Assembly (NCBI RefSeq): GCF_003131205.1
Contig: NZ_QFFY01000006.1
Location: 1 to 64,000 of the forward strand
Length of the DNA: 64,000 nucleotides
Direction: 5' to 3'
Source: Occallatibacter savannae
Lineage (GTDB): Bacteria > Acidobacteriota > Terriglobia > Terriglobales > Acidobacteriaceae
In this document: positions 43,626-52,811 of the stretch, in pieces
How the letters are laid out: the number at the start of each line of letters is the position of its first letter
Numbering within the stretch: the stretch's first letter is position 1
Made by a program: the position numbers and the translations under genes
The notes under the pieces: generated by a model
What the model saw: only the letters and a program-made list of their open reading frames with translations
Database searches by the model: none
Told to the model about the DNA's origin: nothing

Positions 43626-44966
43626 TCACTTCGCGCGAAGTTCTTTCAGCCAGTCGTCCATGTGGCCCAGCGTGCGCAATAGATTCAGGCGAGCCTTGGC
43701 CAGGTCCAACCCCGCCTCGCGAGCGTCCTCCACCTTCTGCCGTTCGTCGATCCGTGCCAACTGCTCCGCCTTGGGGCTCGCCTGCGGCTGAGAGCCGCCA
43801 CCCGCGCCCGAACCGTTCCCAACTTCAAGCTGCGTCATCACCGTATTCAGTTGCTCGGTCGCAATCTGCTGCTTCAGGCCTGCTATCTCCGCCTGCGCAT
43901 CTAGTTCCGCGATGCCCGCGCTCGCCTGCACAACGGCCAGGTCGTTCTGCTTCTGCGCCTGCTCTGCCTCCACCCTCGAACGCAATGCATCCGCCGCTGA
44001 TTCTCGAGTTCGCGCGTAACGTCCCATGTCGAAGAGTGGAATTTGCACTGAGATCCCCGATGCAAAGTTATTTGCCGGCAGGGGCTGCGCGAAGAAACGA
44101 TTCACGTCATTCAAAATCGTCGTGTTGCGGTTGTACTGCACAAAGAAGCGCATCTCAGGCAGGTAGTTTGACTCCCGGTCGCCCTTGGCCTGCGACGCCT
44201 TCGAAAGCGCAACGAAGTTCGCCGCCTGCACACCGTGGACAGGGAGCTGTGAGTCAAGCCCGTGCACCTGAGGAATCTCCGGTATGCTCGCGTGATCCAC
44301 CTTGATCGATCCCAGCGGCAGTCCCGTAAGAATCGCGAGCTCTTTCTCCAGCACCGTCGCGCGAGACTGGAGGTGAATTCTGCTCAGCTTGATCTGGGCC
44401 GCTGTCAGCTTGGCCTGCAGCAACTCGCTCGTTGGGTCGACACCCACTTCAGTCCGCTGCTGCTCGATGTCGACAAGTTTTGCGGCAAAGCTCTCCTGCT
44501 GCTGCGCGTCGGCTAGTTGCTGGTTAACCGTATCGAGTTCGATGTACGCAGTCGATGCATCCAAAGCCACTTGTTCGCGCGCATCTTTCAGCCGGGCCTT
44601 CGACGCCTGCAATCCAAGATTCGCGGCGTCGATGTATCGCTTTTGAGGAAAGCTGTACACCAGCGACTGCACGGTCGCGCTCCAGATTGATGGCGGCTGC
44701 CCAGTGAATCCGATCTCCGGAAATACGGGAAGCCCGGTCCCAAAATTGATCGATGGAATTACCGCATCCCGGCTCTCTGAGTAGACCGCCGCAGCTTTAT
44801 TCACATCCGCATAAGCTGCCCGAACACTTGTGCTGTTCCGTTGCGCCAGATCAACAACCGTCGCCAGAGAAGTTTGTGCGCGCGCCGTTCCAGCGCAGAT
44901 GCAAAACGCAGCTGCCACGGCCAGCGCTGGCGAGCCCGCTTCGGCGATCCGGGCCAGAAGGCTCAA
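43626..44966 (-). CDS. TolC-family outer membrane efflux protein
   Basis: A 446-residue protein with a signal peptide (ending GTARAQ) and two TolC-type halves of long coiled helices (AYADVNKAAAVYSESRD, later AQAEIAGLKQQIATEQ). It forms the outer-membrane duct of a tripartite exporter. The start is a TTG at 44966 overlapping the TPR gene stop (TTGA). A Gly/Ser-rich loop (VGNGSGAGGGSQPQ) near the end is unusual. The inner-membrane pump is not next to it. Confidence 0.88.
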   Translation of the reverse strand: MSLLARIAEAGSPALAVAAAFCICAGTARAQTSLATVVDLAQRNSTSVRAAYADVNKAAAVYSESRDAVIPSINFGTGLPVFPEIGFTGQPPSIWSATVQSLVYSFPQKRYIDAANLGLQASKARLKDAREQVALDASTAYIELDTVNQQLADAQQQESFAAKLVDIEQQRTEVGVDPTSELLQAKLTAAQIKLSRIHLQSRATVLEKELAILTGLPLGSIKVDHASIPEIPQVHGLDSQLPVHGVQAANFVALSKASQAKGDRESNYLPEMRFFVQYNRNTTILNDVNRFFAQPLPANNFASGISVQIPLFDMGRYARTRESAADALRSRVEAEQAQKQNDLAVVQASAGIAELDAQAEIAGLKQQIATEQLNTVMTQLEVGNGSGAGGGSQPQASPKAEQLARIDERQKVEDAREAGLDLAKARLNLLRTLGHMDDWLKELRAK

Positions 44967-45922
44967 AATGAAAGCCCCATCGCCGGTTTGAAATCATGAG
45001 CCAGACTCAGCGCCGCTGCCTTTTCCTGCCGCGCACCATCTTTGTCGCCAAGTTGGGCTTTCACGCGGGCGAGCTGCGTGTGCGCCTGAAATGCCGGAGC
45101 TTCCTCGCTCTTTGGGAAGTTAGCCAGGTACTCTTCCAGCATTTTCGCTGCAAGCGCCAGGTTGCGCTTGCCTTTGATGAGGACAGTGGCTCCGTTATAG
45201 AGCGCAACGCCTGCGCCGCGATCGTGCTGCGCCGCCCGGTATCCACTCTCAACTGCACTCTGCATATCGTCCCAGCGTTCCCGCTTTCGGTAGAAGCTGG
45301 CCAGCGCCATCCACGGGAATGCCGGATGCGCGCTCGTCGTGGTGGCTAATTTGAATTCGCGCTCCGCCGCTCCATAATCCTTGTTGCTGAATGCGATGCG
45401 TGCCTGCAGAATGTGCGCGCGAGATGGATCGATCTTTTCGAGCCGCATTACCAAGCCCTGCGCTTTGTCGTTCCCGCCGCCCACGACGCCTGGAGCGGAG
45501 CTGTAGAACTCTCCAAGATCCGTGAGCGCTTCACCATCGCGCGGATCGAGGCTCGCCGCTTGCTCGAACTCTGCTCTTGCCCGCTTGGCCAAATTGAATG
45601 CTGAAACGAACGAAACGGCATCGGCTTTTTCCCCGAGAGCACGCGCGAGCCAGAGATGATTCTGGGCGTTCTGACTATCGAGCCGCACTGCCGCTTCGCA
45701 CTCGTTTACTGCTTCGTCCCAGCGCTGTTCAGAGAAGTAGATCCGGCATCGCAGCAGATGGGCTTCGGAGGAGTTCGGCGCCCCACTGAGCAACGACAGG
45801 GCTCTGTCGGCTTCTCCGGCCTGGAGAGCAGAGTCGACCTGTGCCAACCCGCTTTTCGGCAGATCGGCGGCACCGATGCGCAAATACGCGCTCAGCAACA
45901 CCAATGCGACAAGCTTCTTCAC
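44963..45922 (-). CDS. Exported TPR protein between efflux genes
   Basis: A 319-residue protein with a signal peptide (about 1-20, ending LRIGAA) and TPR-like repeats throughout (for example RALSLLSGAPNSSEAHLLRC, DEAVNECEAAVRLDS). GTG 45922 overlaps the membrane fusion protein stop by four bases; the following TolC gene starts at its own stop codon. All three are translationally coupled. Periplasmic adaptor or assembly role is plausible but not shown. Confidence 0.85.
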   Translation of the reverse strand: MKKLVALVLLSAYLRIGAADLPKSGLAQVDSALQAGEADRALSLLSGAPNSSEAHLLRCRIYFSEQRWDEAVNECEAAVRLDSQNAQNHLWLARALGEKADAVSFVSAFNLAKRARAEFEQAASLDPRDGEALTDLGEFYSSAPGVVGGGNDKAQGLVMRLEKIDPSRAHILQARIAFSNKDYGAAEREFKLATTTSAHPAFPWMALASFYRKRERWDDMQSAVESGYRAAQHDRGAGVALYNGATVLIKGKRNLALAAKMLEEYLANFPKSEEAPAFQAHTQLARVKAQLGDKDGARQEKAAALSLAHDFKPAMGLSF

Positions 45923-47160
45923 TGCACCTTCTGGACTGGGAGGCCATCCTGCAAAGGCTGTCCCGTTGTTGTTCCGGTGGCCACCCACTCGCCATCCTTC
46001 AGCCCTGAAGTGATGGCCACCTGCGAGATGTTGATGGCTCCGGTAACCACGTAGGTCTTCTTCAGTTCATCGCCGACAATTCTGTACACAAACGTCTTGC
46101 CGTTTTCGGAGCGCAGCGCTTCGCGCGGGATGCTCATGACATCAGCCTGGCTCGACGTGGTCACGGTGACGGTAACGTTTGTGTTGGGCAGCAGCTGTCC
46201 GTCGGGGTTGTCGTCGATGTGGATCAGAGCCTCGCCGACTCTGCGTGTCTCGTACTGCTCAACGGTGGAGGGCGTCCGCTCGATGTGCCCGTGCCAAACG
46301 ACGCCCTGTCGCGCGTCCCACTTGATGATTGCCTTCTGGCCGACTGCGAGCCTGCCAATCTCAGGCTCGTCGAAATACGCGCGGACGCGGAGTTTATGCA
46401 GGTCCGCCATCTGCAGCAGCATTTTGCCCTGCTCGACGAATTCGGTTGCCCTGACGTCAACGCTGTACACGGTTCCTGGCTTGGCGGCGCGGACGGCGGT
46501 TTGAGCGAGTACCTGCTGCGCAGCTTGCCGGTTTGCCTCGGCATCCTGGAGGGCCGCCTGAGCCCTGGCTAGCTCTGATGGAGCGTAGCGGCTCTGAGAA
46601 CTCTGCTCGCTCGCGTGAAGCGCCGCCTCCGCAGTCGCAAGACGCTGCCTTGCCGATGCCACCTCGCTCGCCGACGCCGCGCCAGTCGAGTTCAGCCTCT
46701 GCAGTGCATCGAGATCGTGCTGTGCCTGGTCGCGTTCAAGCTTGTTACGCGCAATTTCGGCGGCACTGGCCTGCCGCTGCTCCAGAGTGCCGTTCTGGGT
46801 GGTGGCCTCGAGTGCGGCCTGGGCCGACTTCACTCCGCTGTCTGCCGCGGCCAGCTTGGCCCGGGCTTCAACGTCGTCGAGTTGCATCAGCAACTTGCCT
46901 GCAGGCACCTGGTCGCCTGATTGAACGTAAACGGCTCTGACCGCGGCCGCTACGGGACTATGGACCTCGACATTTTCTTCCGGCTCAACGCGGCCGTTTG
47001 TCGCAATGGTGCTTTCCAAAGGAGCCTGAGCCGCTTGTGCCGCATGGACGGGCATGCGATCGCGGGTGAGCGAGCGAACAAGGACGTAGACGGCGATGAG
47101 AACGACGGCCAGCCCTAACCACAGCCATCGGCGGCTCAATTGCTTTCTTTCCGTAACCAT
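45919..47160 (-). CDS. HlyD-type membrane fusion protein
   Basis: A 413-residue periplasmic adaptor with one N-terminal membrane helix (about 12-30). A lipoyl-like half (VHSPVAAAVRAVYVQSGDQV), a coiled coil (about 115-215) and a beta-barrel domain (RVRAYFDEPEIGRLAVGQ) follow. It should link an inner-membrane pump with the TolC protein encoded downstream. No pump gene follows in the window. A GAGTC inverted repeat overlaps a TATACT-like promoter element upstream. Confidence 0.9.
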   Translation of the reverse strand: MVTERKQLSRRWLWLGLAVVLIAVYVLVRSLTRDRMPVHAAQAAQAPLESTIATNGRVEPEENVEVHSPVAAAVRAVYVQSGDQVPAGKLLMQLDDVEARAKLAAADSGVKSAQAALEATTQNGTLEQRQASAAEIARNKLERDQAQHDLDALQRLNSTGAASASEVASARQRLATAEAALHASEQSSQSRYAPSELARAQAALQDAEANRQAAQQVLAQTAVRAAKPGTVYSVDVRATEFVEQGKMLLQMADLHKLRVRAYFDEPEIGRLAVGQKAIIKWDARQGVVWHGHIERTPSTVEQYETRRVGEALIHIDDNPDGQLLPNTNVTVTVTTSSQADVMSIPREALRSENGKTFVYRIVGDELKKTYVVTGAINISQVAITSGLKDGEWVATGTTTGQPLQDGLPVQKVQ

Positions 47161-47171
47161 GCGGGCGACCA

Positions 47172-47190
47172 GAGTCAGTATATAAGACTC
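47172..47190. promoter_or_regulatory. Inverted repeat upstream of the efflux operon (possible operator)
   Basis: GAGTC (47172-47176) and GACTC (47186-47190) flank nine A/T-rich bases that include a TATA-like -10 element. It lies 12 bases before the membrane fusion protein start. A repressor site is plausible; the regulator is unknown. Confidence 0.35.
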
Positions 47191-47260
47191 ATCTTTAGCT
47201 CTTGAGTCGCGGAAATTTGAATCAAGCGGTGTTCATCTTGGTGCCTCGTACAATAGAGAC

Positions 47261-47659
47261 ATGTCTCAACAGCCTCGCTATACCGACGATCATGCAAAAG
47301 CCGGGCTCGATTTCAAGTTTCCTGAAATCGAAACCTGGCAGAACCAGTTCCCCGGTTACGAGATCATCATCGATGATCCCGAACTGACATCGGTATGTCC
47401 CAAGACCGGCCTGCCTGACTTTGGACACCTGACTATCCGGTATATGCCACGCGGACGCTGCCTAGAGCTCAAATCGCTCAAGGAATACCTGTTCTGCTAT
47501 CGCAACCTCGGTATTTTTCAGGAAAACATCGTTAACCAGGTCCTGGAAGACGTAGTGAAGGCCTGCGATCCCGTCTGGGCAGTCGTACGAGGCGAGTTTC
47601 GGCCGCGCGGCGGAATTGCCACGAATGTTGAAGCCAAGTGGCCGAGGCCAACTGCGTAG
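47261..47659 (+). CDS. queF: NADPH-dependent preQ0 reductase QueF
   Basis: A 132-residue enzyme of the short (type I) QueF group that reduces preQ0 to preQ1. The catalytic Cys is in TSVCPKTGLPDFGHL, and the substrate motif is LELKSLKEYLFCYRN; EFRPRGGI follows. It completes the queuosine branch begun by queC-queE near 31 kb. The 100 bases upstream show no recognisable preQ1 riboswitch. It is divergent from the efflux operon. Confidence 0.93.
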   Translation: MSQQPRYTDDHAKAGLDFKFPEIETWQNQFPGYEIIIDDPELTSVCPKTGLPDFGHLTIRYMPRGRCLELKSLKEYLFCYRNLGIFQENIVNQVLEDVVKACDPVWAVVRGEFRPRGGIATNVEAKWPRPTA

Positions 47660-47708
47660 AGAGCCAGCTACAAGTCCAGTAATCTGATGGTCCGGAGAGG
47701 AATCAGCG

Positions 47709-48947
47709 ATGGCGACCACCGCCCAGCCCGTCCCCACTCGCGTGAGCCCCGCAGTCGTCACGCTGGTCCTCCTGATCGCACTGAACCTGCTCAACTTCAT
47801 CGATCGCTATATTCTTCCTGGAGAGCTCTCCCTTATCCAGGGTGAATTTCATGTCACGCGCGAGCAGATGGGCGCGCTCACCACGGCGATGTTCTTCGTC
47901 TACATGCTGGCGGCACCGCTCACGGGCTGGCTGGGCGACCGTTTCCGTCGCAAGCCGCTTATCATCGCCGGCGCCGTGCTCTGGAGTCTCGCGACGCTTA
48001 CAACCGCCTGGGTTCACGATTACTGGACGCTCTATATCCGGCACGCCATTGTCGGGATTGGCGAAGCTTCATTCACCATTTTTGCGCCCGCGGTGATTGC
48101 GGATTTCTACCCTGAGCGCGATCGCAATCGGATACTGTCGATCTTTTATGTGACCATCCCGGTTGGCGCCGCGCTCGGCTATCTTGCCGGCGGGCAGATG
48201 GGCACGGCGTGGGGATGGCGTCAGCCATTTTTCATCTGTGCGATCCCGGGGCTCCTCGTCGCTGTTCTCTACGGGATCTTCGGCAGCGAGCCAGAGCGCG
48301 GCGCGCAGGACCATATCCGCGCCACAGCGGATCGTGCGACAGTGGTGGGCCTTTTCCGCAATCCAGCGTTCCTCTGCGGCACGTTTGGACTGGCGATGCT
48401 GACTTTTGCGATGGGAGGGATCTCGAACTGGATCCCCGAATTCCTGCACAATCCGGTCGGCATGTCCGTAGCAAGAGCCAGTCAACTTGCAGGAGCCGCT
48501 ACCGTCATCGATGGCATTCTCGGCACAGCGATCGGGGGCTGGATAGCGCAGCGTTGGCTCAGGACCAACCATCGTGCACTTTACCTGCTCAGCTTTTGGA
48601 GCGTCGCCCTCACACTGCCGTTCGGAGTACTGCTCTTCTTTGCGCCGACTCGTTATGCCGTACCTGCACTTCTGGGTGCGGAGTTTTTCCTCTTCCTCAA
48701 CACAGGCCCGCTCAATACGGCCATCGTCAACTCCGTCTCGGCACCCGTGCGCGCCACTGCGGTGTCGGTGAATCTGTTCTGTATTCACTTTTTCGGCGAC
48801 ACGTTTTCTCCGCAGATTATCGGCAAGATCGCTGACCGGACGGATCTTCGCATCGGCCTTGGTGCGACGCTCATTTCTCTCGTCGCGTCCTGCATCATTT
48901 TGATCATTGGATCCCGCTTCGCTCCTGCACTTACTGAAAAGCCTTGA
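47709..48947 (+). CDS. MFS transporter (Spinster-like)
   Basis: A 412-residue membrane protein with about 12 hydrophobic segments. The loop-2/3 motif GWLGDRFRRKPLI and the first helix LNLLNFIDRYILPGELSLIQ are typical of Spinster-type MFS proteins, some of which carry lysophospholipids or sphingolipids; substrate is unknown here. GAGAGGA lies before the ATG. It follows queF by 50 bases, but functional linkage is doubtful. Confidence 0.88.
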   Translation: MATTAQPVPTRVSPAVVTLVLLIALNLLNFIDRYILPGELSLIQGEFHVTREQMGALTTAMFFVYMLAAPLTGWLGDRFRRKPLIIAGAVLWSLATLTTAWVHDYWTLYIRHAIVGIGEASFTIFAPAVIADFYPERDRNRILSIFYVTIPVGAALGYLAGGQMGTAWGWRQPFFICAIPGLLVAVLYGIFGSEPERGAQDHIRATADRATVVGLFRNPAFLCGTFGLAMLTFAMGGISNWIPEFLHNPVGMSVARASQLAGAATVIDGILGTAIGGWIAQRWLRTNHRALYLLSFWSVALTLPFGVLLFFAPTRYAVPALLGAEFFLFLNTGPLNTAIVNSVSAPVRATAVSVNLFCIHFFGDTFSPQIIGKIADRTDLRIGLGATLISLVASCIILIIGSRFAPALTEKP

Positions 48948-48974
48948 GCCAGATCGGACGTTGATACTAGGGAT

Positions 48975-50219
48975 ATGGGCTTCTTCTCTCTGCACCAGCA
49001 GTTCACGAATCTGGCCTGGGGGCTTGCCGCTGCGTGGCTGTGGAAGGGAGTGACTTCGCTCACAGGGATGCGAAAGCTTCCCGATCTGAGCCGTATCGAT
49101 CCCGCAACGCTGCCATCGGTTCCGGAGAGCGATGGCGCCGACCTCACAGTGATCGTTCCCGCGCGCGACGAGGAAGGCGTGATTGGCCAATGTCTGCGTT
49201 CGCTTGTCGAATCCACTGGCCTGAGGCTTCAAATCATCGCGGTGGACGATCGCTCAGGTGATCGGACCGGCACCCTGATGGACCAGATTGCGGGCGAAGC
49301 GCTTGCAAGCAAGAGTCCGCACCGTGTCGAGGTCATTCACGTAGCTGAACTTCCAGCAGGCTGGTTGGGCAAGCCGCATGCCCTCGCTACGGCCGCAAAT
49401 CGCGCAACAGCGCCGTGGATCCTCTTCACGGACGGTGACGTGATGTTTGGGCCACGAGCGCTGGAACTCGCCATGCGGGAAGCCGTGGAACTCGGTGCAG
49501 ATCACCTGGTTCTGCTGCCGACGATTCTGTTTCATACTCCAGGGGAAAAGGCGGTCCTCGGCGCCATGCAGGCGATGGCCTCCTGGATGGTTCGGCTCTG
49601 GAAAGTAGCCGACCCCAAGGCGAGAGACTCCTTTGGAGCCGGCGCATTCAATTTGATCCGCCGCGAGGTCTACCAGCACGTTGGTGGTTTTGAAGCACTC
49701 CGTCTTGAGATTCTGGAGGATGTCTTTCTCGGAATGCGCGTGAAGAGAGCGGGATTCGCTCAACGTGTCATCCTGGGCCGCAACCTGGCCCGTCTTCGAT
49801 GGCTCGAAGGAACTCTGGGAGTTGTGTCGCTGCTGGAGAAAAACGCGTTCGCAGTTACTCGCTTTCGAACGCTGCTCCAGTTTCTCGCTTCACTGGGTCC
49901 TCTGCTGCACGCAGTCGTGCCGCTTGCGGCGATTCTTTCTGGAGGCTGGAACGCCGCAGCCGGGGTCCTCGCCTATGTCGGACTGATCCTCGTTTATCAA
50001 GCCAGCAGCCGGGCTACCCGCGTACCGGCATGGTACGCGTTGACGTTCGCACCGTCGGTGCTTCTTCTCGGATGGGCGATGCTGCGATCCATGGTTCTTA
50101 CCCTTTATCGAGGGGGCGTTGTCTGGCGGGGAACACTCTACCCACTTACGGAACTGCGCCGCGCGGCACGCCAGAACTGGCTGCAGAGTGATCCGAAGCC
50201 GTTCACCCAGTCAGACTAG
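48975..50219 (+). CDS. Membrane glycosyltransferase family 2
   Basis: A 414-residue protein with a short N-terminal hydrophobic segment and a GT2 domain (LTVIVPARDEEGVIGQC, DDRSGDRTG, then FTDGDVMFGP for metal and nucleotide-sugar binding). About three C-terminal membrane helices follow (about 285-380). The block LPAGWLGKPHALA recalls glycosyltransferases of carotenoid (CrtQ-like) and hopanoid (HpnI/HpnB) loci, so a polyprenoid or hopanoid acceptor is possible; sequence alone does not decide. It starts 27 bases after the MFS gene. Confidence 0.85.
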   Translation: MGFFSLHQQFTNLAWGLAAAWLWKGVTSLTGMRKLPDLSRIDPATLPSVPESDGADLTVIVPARDEEGVIGQCLRSLVESTGLRLQIIAVDDRSGDRTGTLMDQIAGEALASKSPHRVEVIHVAELPAGWLGKPHALATAANRATAPWILFTDGDVMFGPRALELAMREAVELGADHLVLLPTILFHTPGEKAVLGAMQAMASWMVRLWKVADPKARDSFGAGAFNLIRREVYQHVGGFEALRLEILEDVFLGMRVKRAGFAQRVILGRNLARLRWLEGTLGVVSLLEKNAFAVTRFRTLLQFLASLGPLLHAVVPLAAILSGGWNAAAGVLAYVGLILVYQASSRATRVPAWYALTFAPSVLLLGWAMLRSMVLTLYRGGVVWRGTLYPLTELRRAARQNWLQSDPKPFTQSD

Positions 50220-50242
50220 ACGGGGAGTCGTACTGTAGAGAG

Positions 50243-50560
50243 ATGGTCAAGGTCACCATCTTCTTTCCCACCCAGCCCGGCGCCCGCTTCGACGTCGATT
50301 ACTACATGACTACACACATCCCGCTCGTTCTGGGGCTGCTTGGCTCCGCGGTCAAGGCGGTATCTGTCGAAATCGGCATGCTCGGCGGAACGCCAGATCA
50401 ACTGCCGCCCTTCACGGCTATATGCGGCTTCACCTGCGAAAGTGTGCAGGCATTTACCGACGCTTTTTTGCTCAACGCCGATATCTTGCAAAGCGACATC
50501 CCCAAGTACACGGACATTTCACCGGTGATGCAGGTGAGCGAAATCCGATTGCAGCAGTGA
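50243..50560 (+). CDS. EthD-family protein
   Basis: A 105-residue ferredoxin-like-fold protein (VKVTIFFPTQPGARFDVDYYMTTHIPL at the start, split over residues 2-28). The YYMTTHIPL pattern is the EthD/dimeric alpha-beta barrel hallmark. Members act in small-molecule breakdown, often with unknown substrate. It follows the glycosyltransferase gene by 23 bases. Confidence 0.82.
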   Translation: MVKVTIFFPTQPGARFDVDYYMTTHIPLVLGLLGSAVKAVSVEIGMLGGTPDQLPPFTAICGFTCESVQAFTDAFLLNADILQSDIPKYTDISPVMQVSEIRLQQ

Positions 50561-50603
50561 TGTGGGTGTGTTCTTACCGAGAGATCTAGCTCGGCAAAAG
50601 AGG

Positions 50604-50626
50604 ATGAGCGCAACATGTGCGCTCAT
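50604..50626. terminator. Perfect 9-bp hairpin between convergent genes
   Basis: ATGAGCGCA (50604-50612), loop ACATG, TGCGCTCAT (50618-50626), followed on the plus strand by TTCTCT. It lies between the EthD gene and ispG and could end both messages. Confidence 0.7.
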
Positions 50627-50658
50627 TTCTCTACGAACTATGAACTTAGAATTGTGAA

Positions 50659-51909
50659 CTACCGAGTTCCTACCAGTTCCTCGCTCTTCGCGCCTTGCCC
50701 GTAGTGGCTCTCAACGTACTTGTCCAGAATCTCTTTGAACTCAGCGACGATGGTGTCGCCACGAAGTGTGGTGTAGAGCTTGCCATCGACGTAGACCGGC
50801 GCCTTTGGCTCTTCGAAGGTACCCGGCAAGCTGATGCCGAGATTAGCGTGCTTCGACTCGCCGGGCCCATTGACTACGCAGCCCATGACAGCGAGTTTCA
50901 ACTCTTCAACGCCCGGGTACTTTTTCCGCCACTCCGGCATGGAGGTGCGGAGGTAGCCTTGAATCTGCTCCGCCAGTTCCTGGAAGTATGTGCTGGTGGT
51001 GCGTCCGCATCCGGGGCAGCTTGTCACCTGCGGCATGAAGCTGCGAATCGACAGCGACTGGAGAATTTGCTGGGCTGCCTGAACCTCCTCGGTGCGATCG
51101 CCACCGGGCTTAGGCGTTAGGCTCACGCGGATGGTATCGCCAATGCCGGCTAGCAGCAGGGGAGCCAGTCCGGCTGTGGAGGCGATGAGCCCCTTGGCTC
51201 CCATGCCGGCTTCGGTCAATCCAAGGTGCAGGGCATAGTTACAGCGGGCCGCGAGGTTTGTGTAGACGTCGATCAGATCGCGCACGCCAGAAACCTTGGC
51301 TGACAAGATGATTTGGTCATCGCGCAGCCCGTAGCACTCGGCAGCTTTGGCTGAATCGAGAGCGCTCACAACCATCGCTTCCATCATCACGTCGCGTGCG
51401 GGTAGCGGCTGCGCCGAGCGTGCGTTTTGGTCCATCATCTTCGTAAGGAGGGACTGATCGAGCGATCCCCAGTTCACGCCGATGCGCACAGGCTTCTGAT
51501 TCTCCACGGCGCATTCGACCATGGTGCGGAAGTTGTCATCGTCTTTGCGCCCGATGGAGACATTGCCGGGGTTGATGCGGTACTTCGCGAGAGCCTGCGC
51601 GGTGGCCGGATACTTCTTCAGAAGAAGGTGTCCGTTGTAGTGGAAGTCGCCGACGATCGGCACCCGAATCCCGCGCTTTTCCAGTCCCTCGACAATCGCC
51701 GGAACCGCAGCCGCGGCCTCTTCGTTGTTCACCGTTACGCGAACAATCTCAGACCCTGCCATCGCAAGAGCGGCAACCTGCTCGATGGTGGAGGCCACAT
51801 CCGCGGTGTCGGTGTTGGTCATCGATTGGACGACAACCGGGACCTCCCACCCTACCTTTACATTGCCGATCTTTACCGTGGGAGTCTTCCTGCGCTGAAT
51901 CTCTGGCAT
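50659..51909 (-). CDS. ispG: 4-hydroxy-3-methylbut-2-en-1-yl diphosphate synthase IspG
   Basis: A 416-residue iron-sulfur enzyme of the MEP isoprenoid pathway, converting MEcPP to HMBPP. It starts with QRRKTPTVKIGNVKVG, followed by VVQSMTNTDTADV. The [4Fe-4S] ligands are in TSCPGCGRTT and GCVVNGPGE. The length is that of the bacterial two-domain form. It supplies precursors for hopanoids and quinones, though it is not linked to the hpn operon. Confidence 0.96.
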   Translation of the reverse strand: MPEIQRRKTPTVKIGNVKVGWEVPVVVQSMTNTDTADVASTIEQVAALAMAGSEIVRVTVNNEEAAAAVPAIVEGLEKRGIRVPIVGDFHYNGHLLLKKYPATAQALAKYRINPGNVSIGRKDDDNFRTMVECAVENQKPVRIGVNWGSLDQSLLTKMMDQNARSAQPLPARDVMMEAMVVSALDSAKAAECYGLRDDQIILSAKVSGVRDLIDVYTNLAARCNYALHLGLTEAGMGAKGLIASTAGLAPLLLAGIGDTIRVSLTPKPGGDRTEEVQAAQQILQSLSIRSFMPQVTSCPGCGRTTSTYFQELAEQIQGYLRTSMPEWRKKYPGVEELKLAVMGCVVNGPGESKHANLGISLPGTFEEPKAPVYVDGKLYTTLRGDTIVAEFKEILDKYVESHYGQGAKSEELVGTR

Positions 51910-51930
51910 AGCGACCTCGTCTACTCCAGT

Positions 51931-52272
51931 TTACCTGTTCGTGTTTTCGTCCTCCTCGGCAAGGAATTCGCCGAGTCGGTCCAGGCTCAGCTCCCAGTGA
52001 GAACGGTGCTCCTTGATCCACTTCTCCAGACGCGTAAACCCCGTGGGCTCAATGCGACAGGTGCGAACACGACCCACCTTTTCGGTGCGGACAAGATCGC
52101 TCCCCTCTAGAATTTGCAGGTGCTGTCCAACGGCGGTAAGCGTGACGCCGAGGGGCTCAGCCAGCCGTGTGACTGAGATGGGCCCCCGGCTCAGCAGGTC
52201 TAGCATGGCCCGGCGTGTCGGATCGCCGAGGGCGTGGAAGAGGTTGTCAATTTCAGGTTGGGGCTTTGGCAT
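51931..52272 (-). CDS. ArsR-family transcriptional regulator
   Basis: A 113-residue winged-helix regulator (LFHALGDPTRRAMLDLLSRG, PISVTRLAEPLGVTLTAVGQH, then VGRVRTCRIEPTG). It lacks the classic metal-binding Cys pair, so its signal is probably not a thiophilic metal. ArsR-type genes next to SRPBCC proteins form a common pair. Its gene follows the SRPBCC gene by 18 bases and shares its promoter, which it probably autoregulates. Confidence 0.88.
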   Translation of the reverse strand: MPKPQPEIDNLFHALGDPTRRAMLDLLSRGPISVTRLAEPLGVTLTAVGQHLQILEGSDLVRTEKVGRVRTCRIEPTGFTRLEKWIKEHRSHWELSLDRLGEFLAEEDENTNR

Positions 52273-52290
52273 CGCGGTCTCGGTTCAGGA

Positions 52291-52761
52291 TCAGGCTGCG
52301 ACTTCCCCGCGGAGCCGGTCGAGCAGGCTGTTCCAGCCCATTTCCACCATCTTCGCTCCATCGGGCCAGCCAACGTAAGTTCCCTGGTTGGTGAGGACGA
52401 GGTCCGTTCCTCCATCAGCCGAGAGAAACTCGAGCGTGATCACCGCGACTGATACAGGAATTCCATTCAGCGACATTTTCTGTGTGAGCACAATGCGCTG
52501 CTCCGGGACGATGTCCTGGTAGGTCGACTCGTTGTCGATCTCTGAGCCCGCAACCGGATGACCCGCCTTGAAACGGTAACGAAAACGCTCGCCGCCTCCG
52601 ACCCGGAAGTCCAAGTCGTACTCCTGAATTTCGTGGTCGCCTTCCGCATACCAGCGGCGCTTGCGGCCCGCCTCAGCGAACGAGGCAAAAACCCGGGCGG
52701 GGGATTGCGGGTAGGTACGTTCGACAACGAATGTGCTGTGATTCACATTGGGTTCCGGCAT
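52291..52761 (-). CDS. SRPBCC (AHSA1/ATPase activator-like) protein
   Basis: A 156-residue protein of the START-like SRPBCC fold. It starts with FVVERTYPQSPARVFASFAEA and has WYAEGDHEIQEYDLDFRVGG, and ends with EMGWNSLLDRL. Members bind hydrophobic ligands; exact role unknown. ATG 52761 is chosen with AGGAGG nine bases upstream. It is the first gene in an operon with the ArsR regulator. Confidence 0.88.
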   Translation of the reverse strand: MPEPNVNHSTFVVERTYPQSPARVFASFAEAGRKRRWYAEGDHEIQEYDLDFRVGGGERFRYRFKAGHPVAGSEIDNESTYQDIVPEQRIVLTQKMSLNGIPVSVAVITLEFLSADGGTDLVLTNQGTYVGWPDGAKMVEMGWNSLLDRLRGEVAA

Positions 52762-52811
52762 GGTCAAGATCCTCCTGATTGTGCATGCTTCGACTGTAAA
52801 AAAACTGAAGC

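Noticed and set aside
48975..50219. Naming the glycosyltransferase HpnB
   Set aside because: The GWLGKPHAL block is shared with several polyprenoid-linked families, and the gene is not in the hpn operon.
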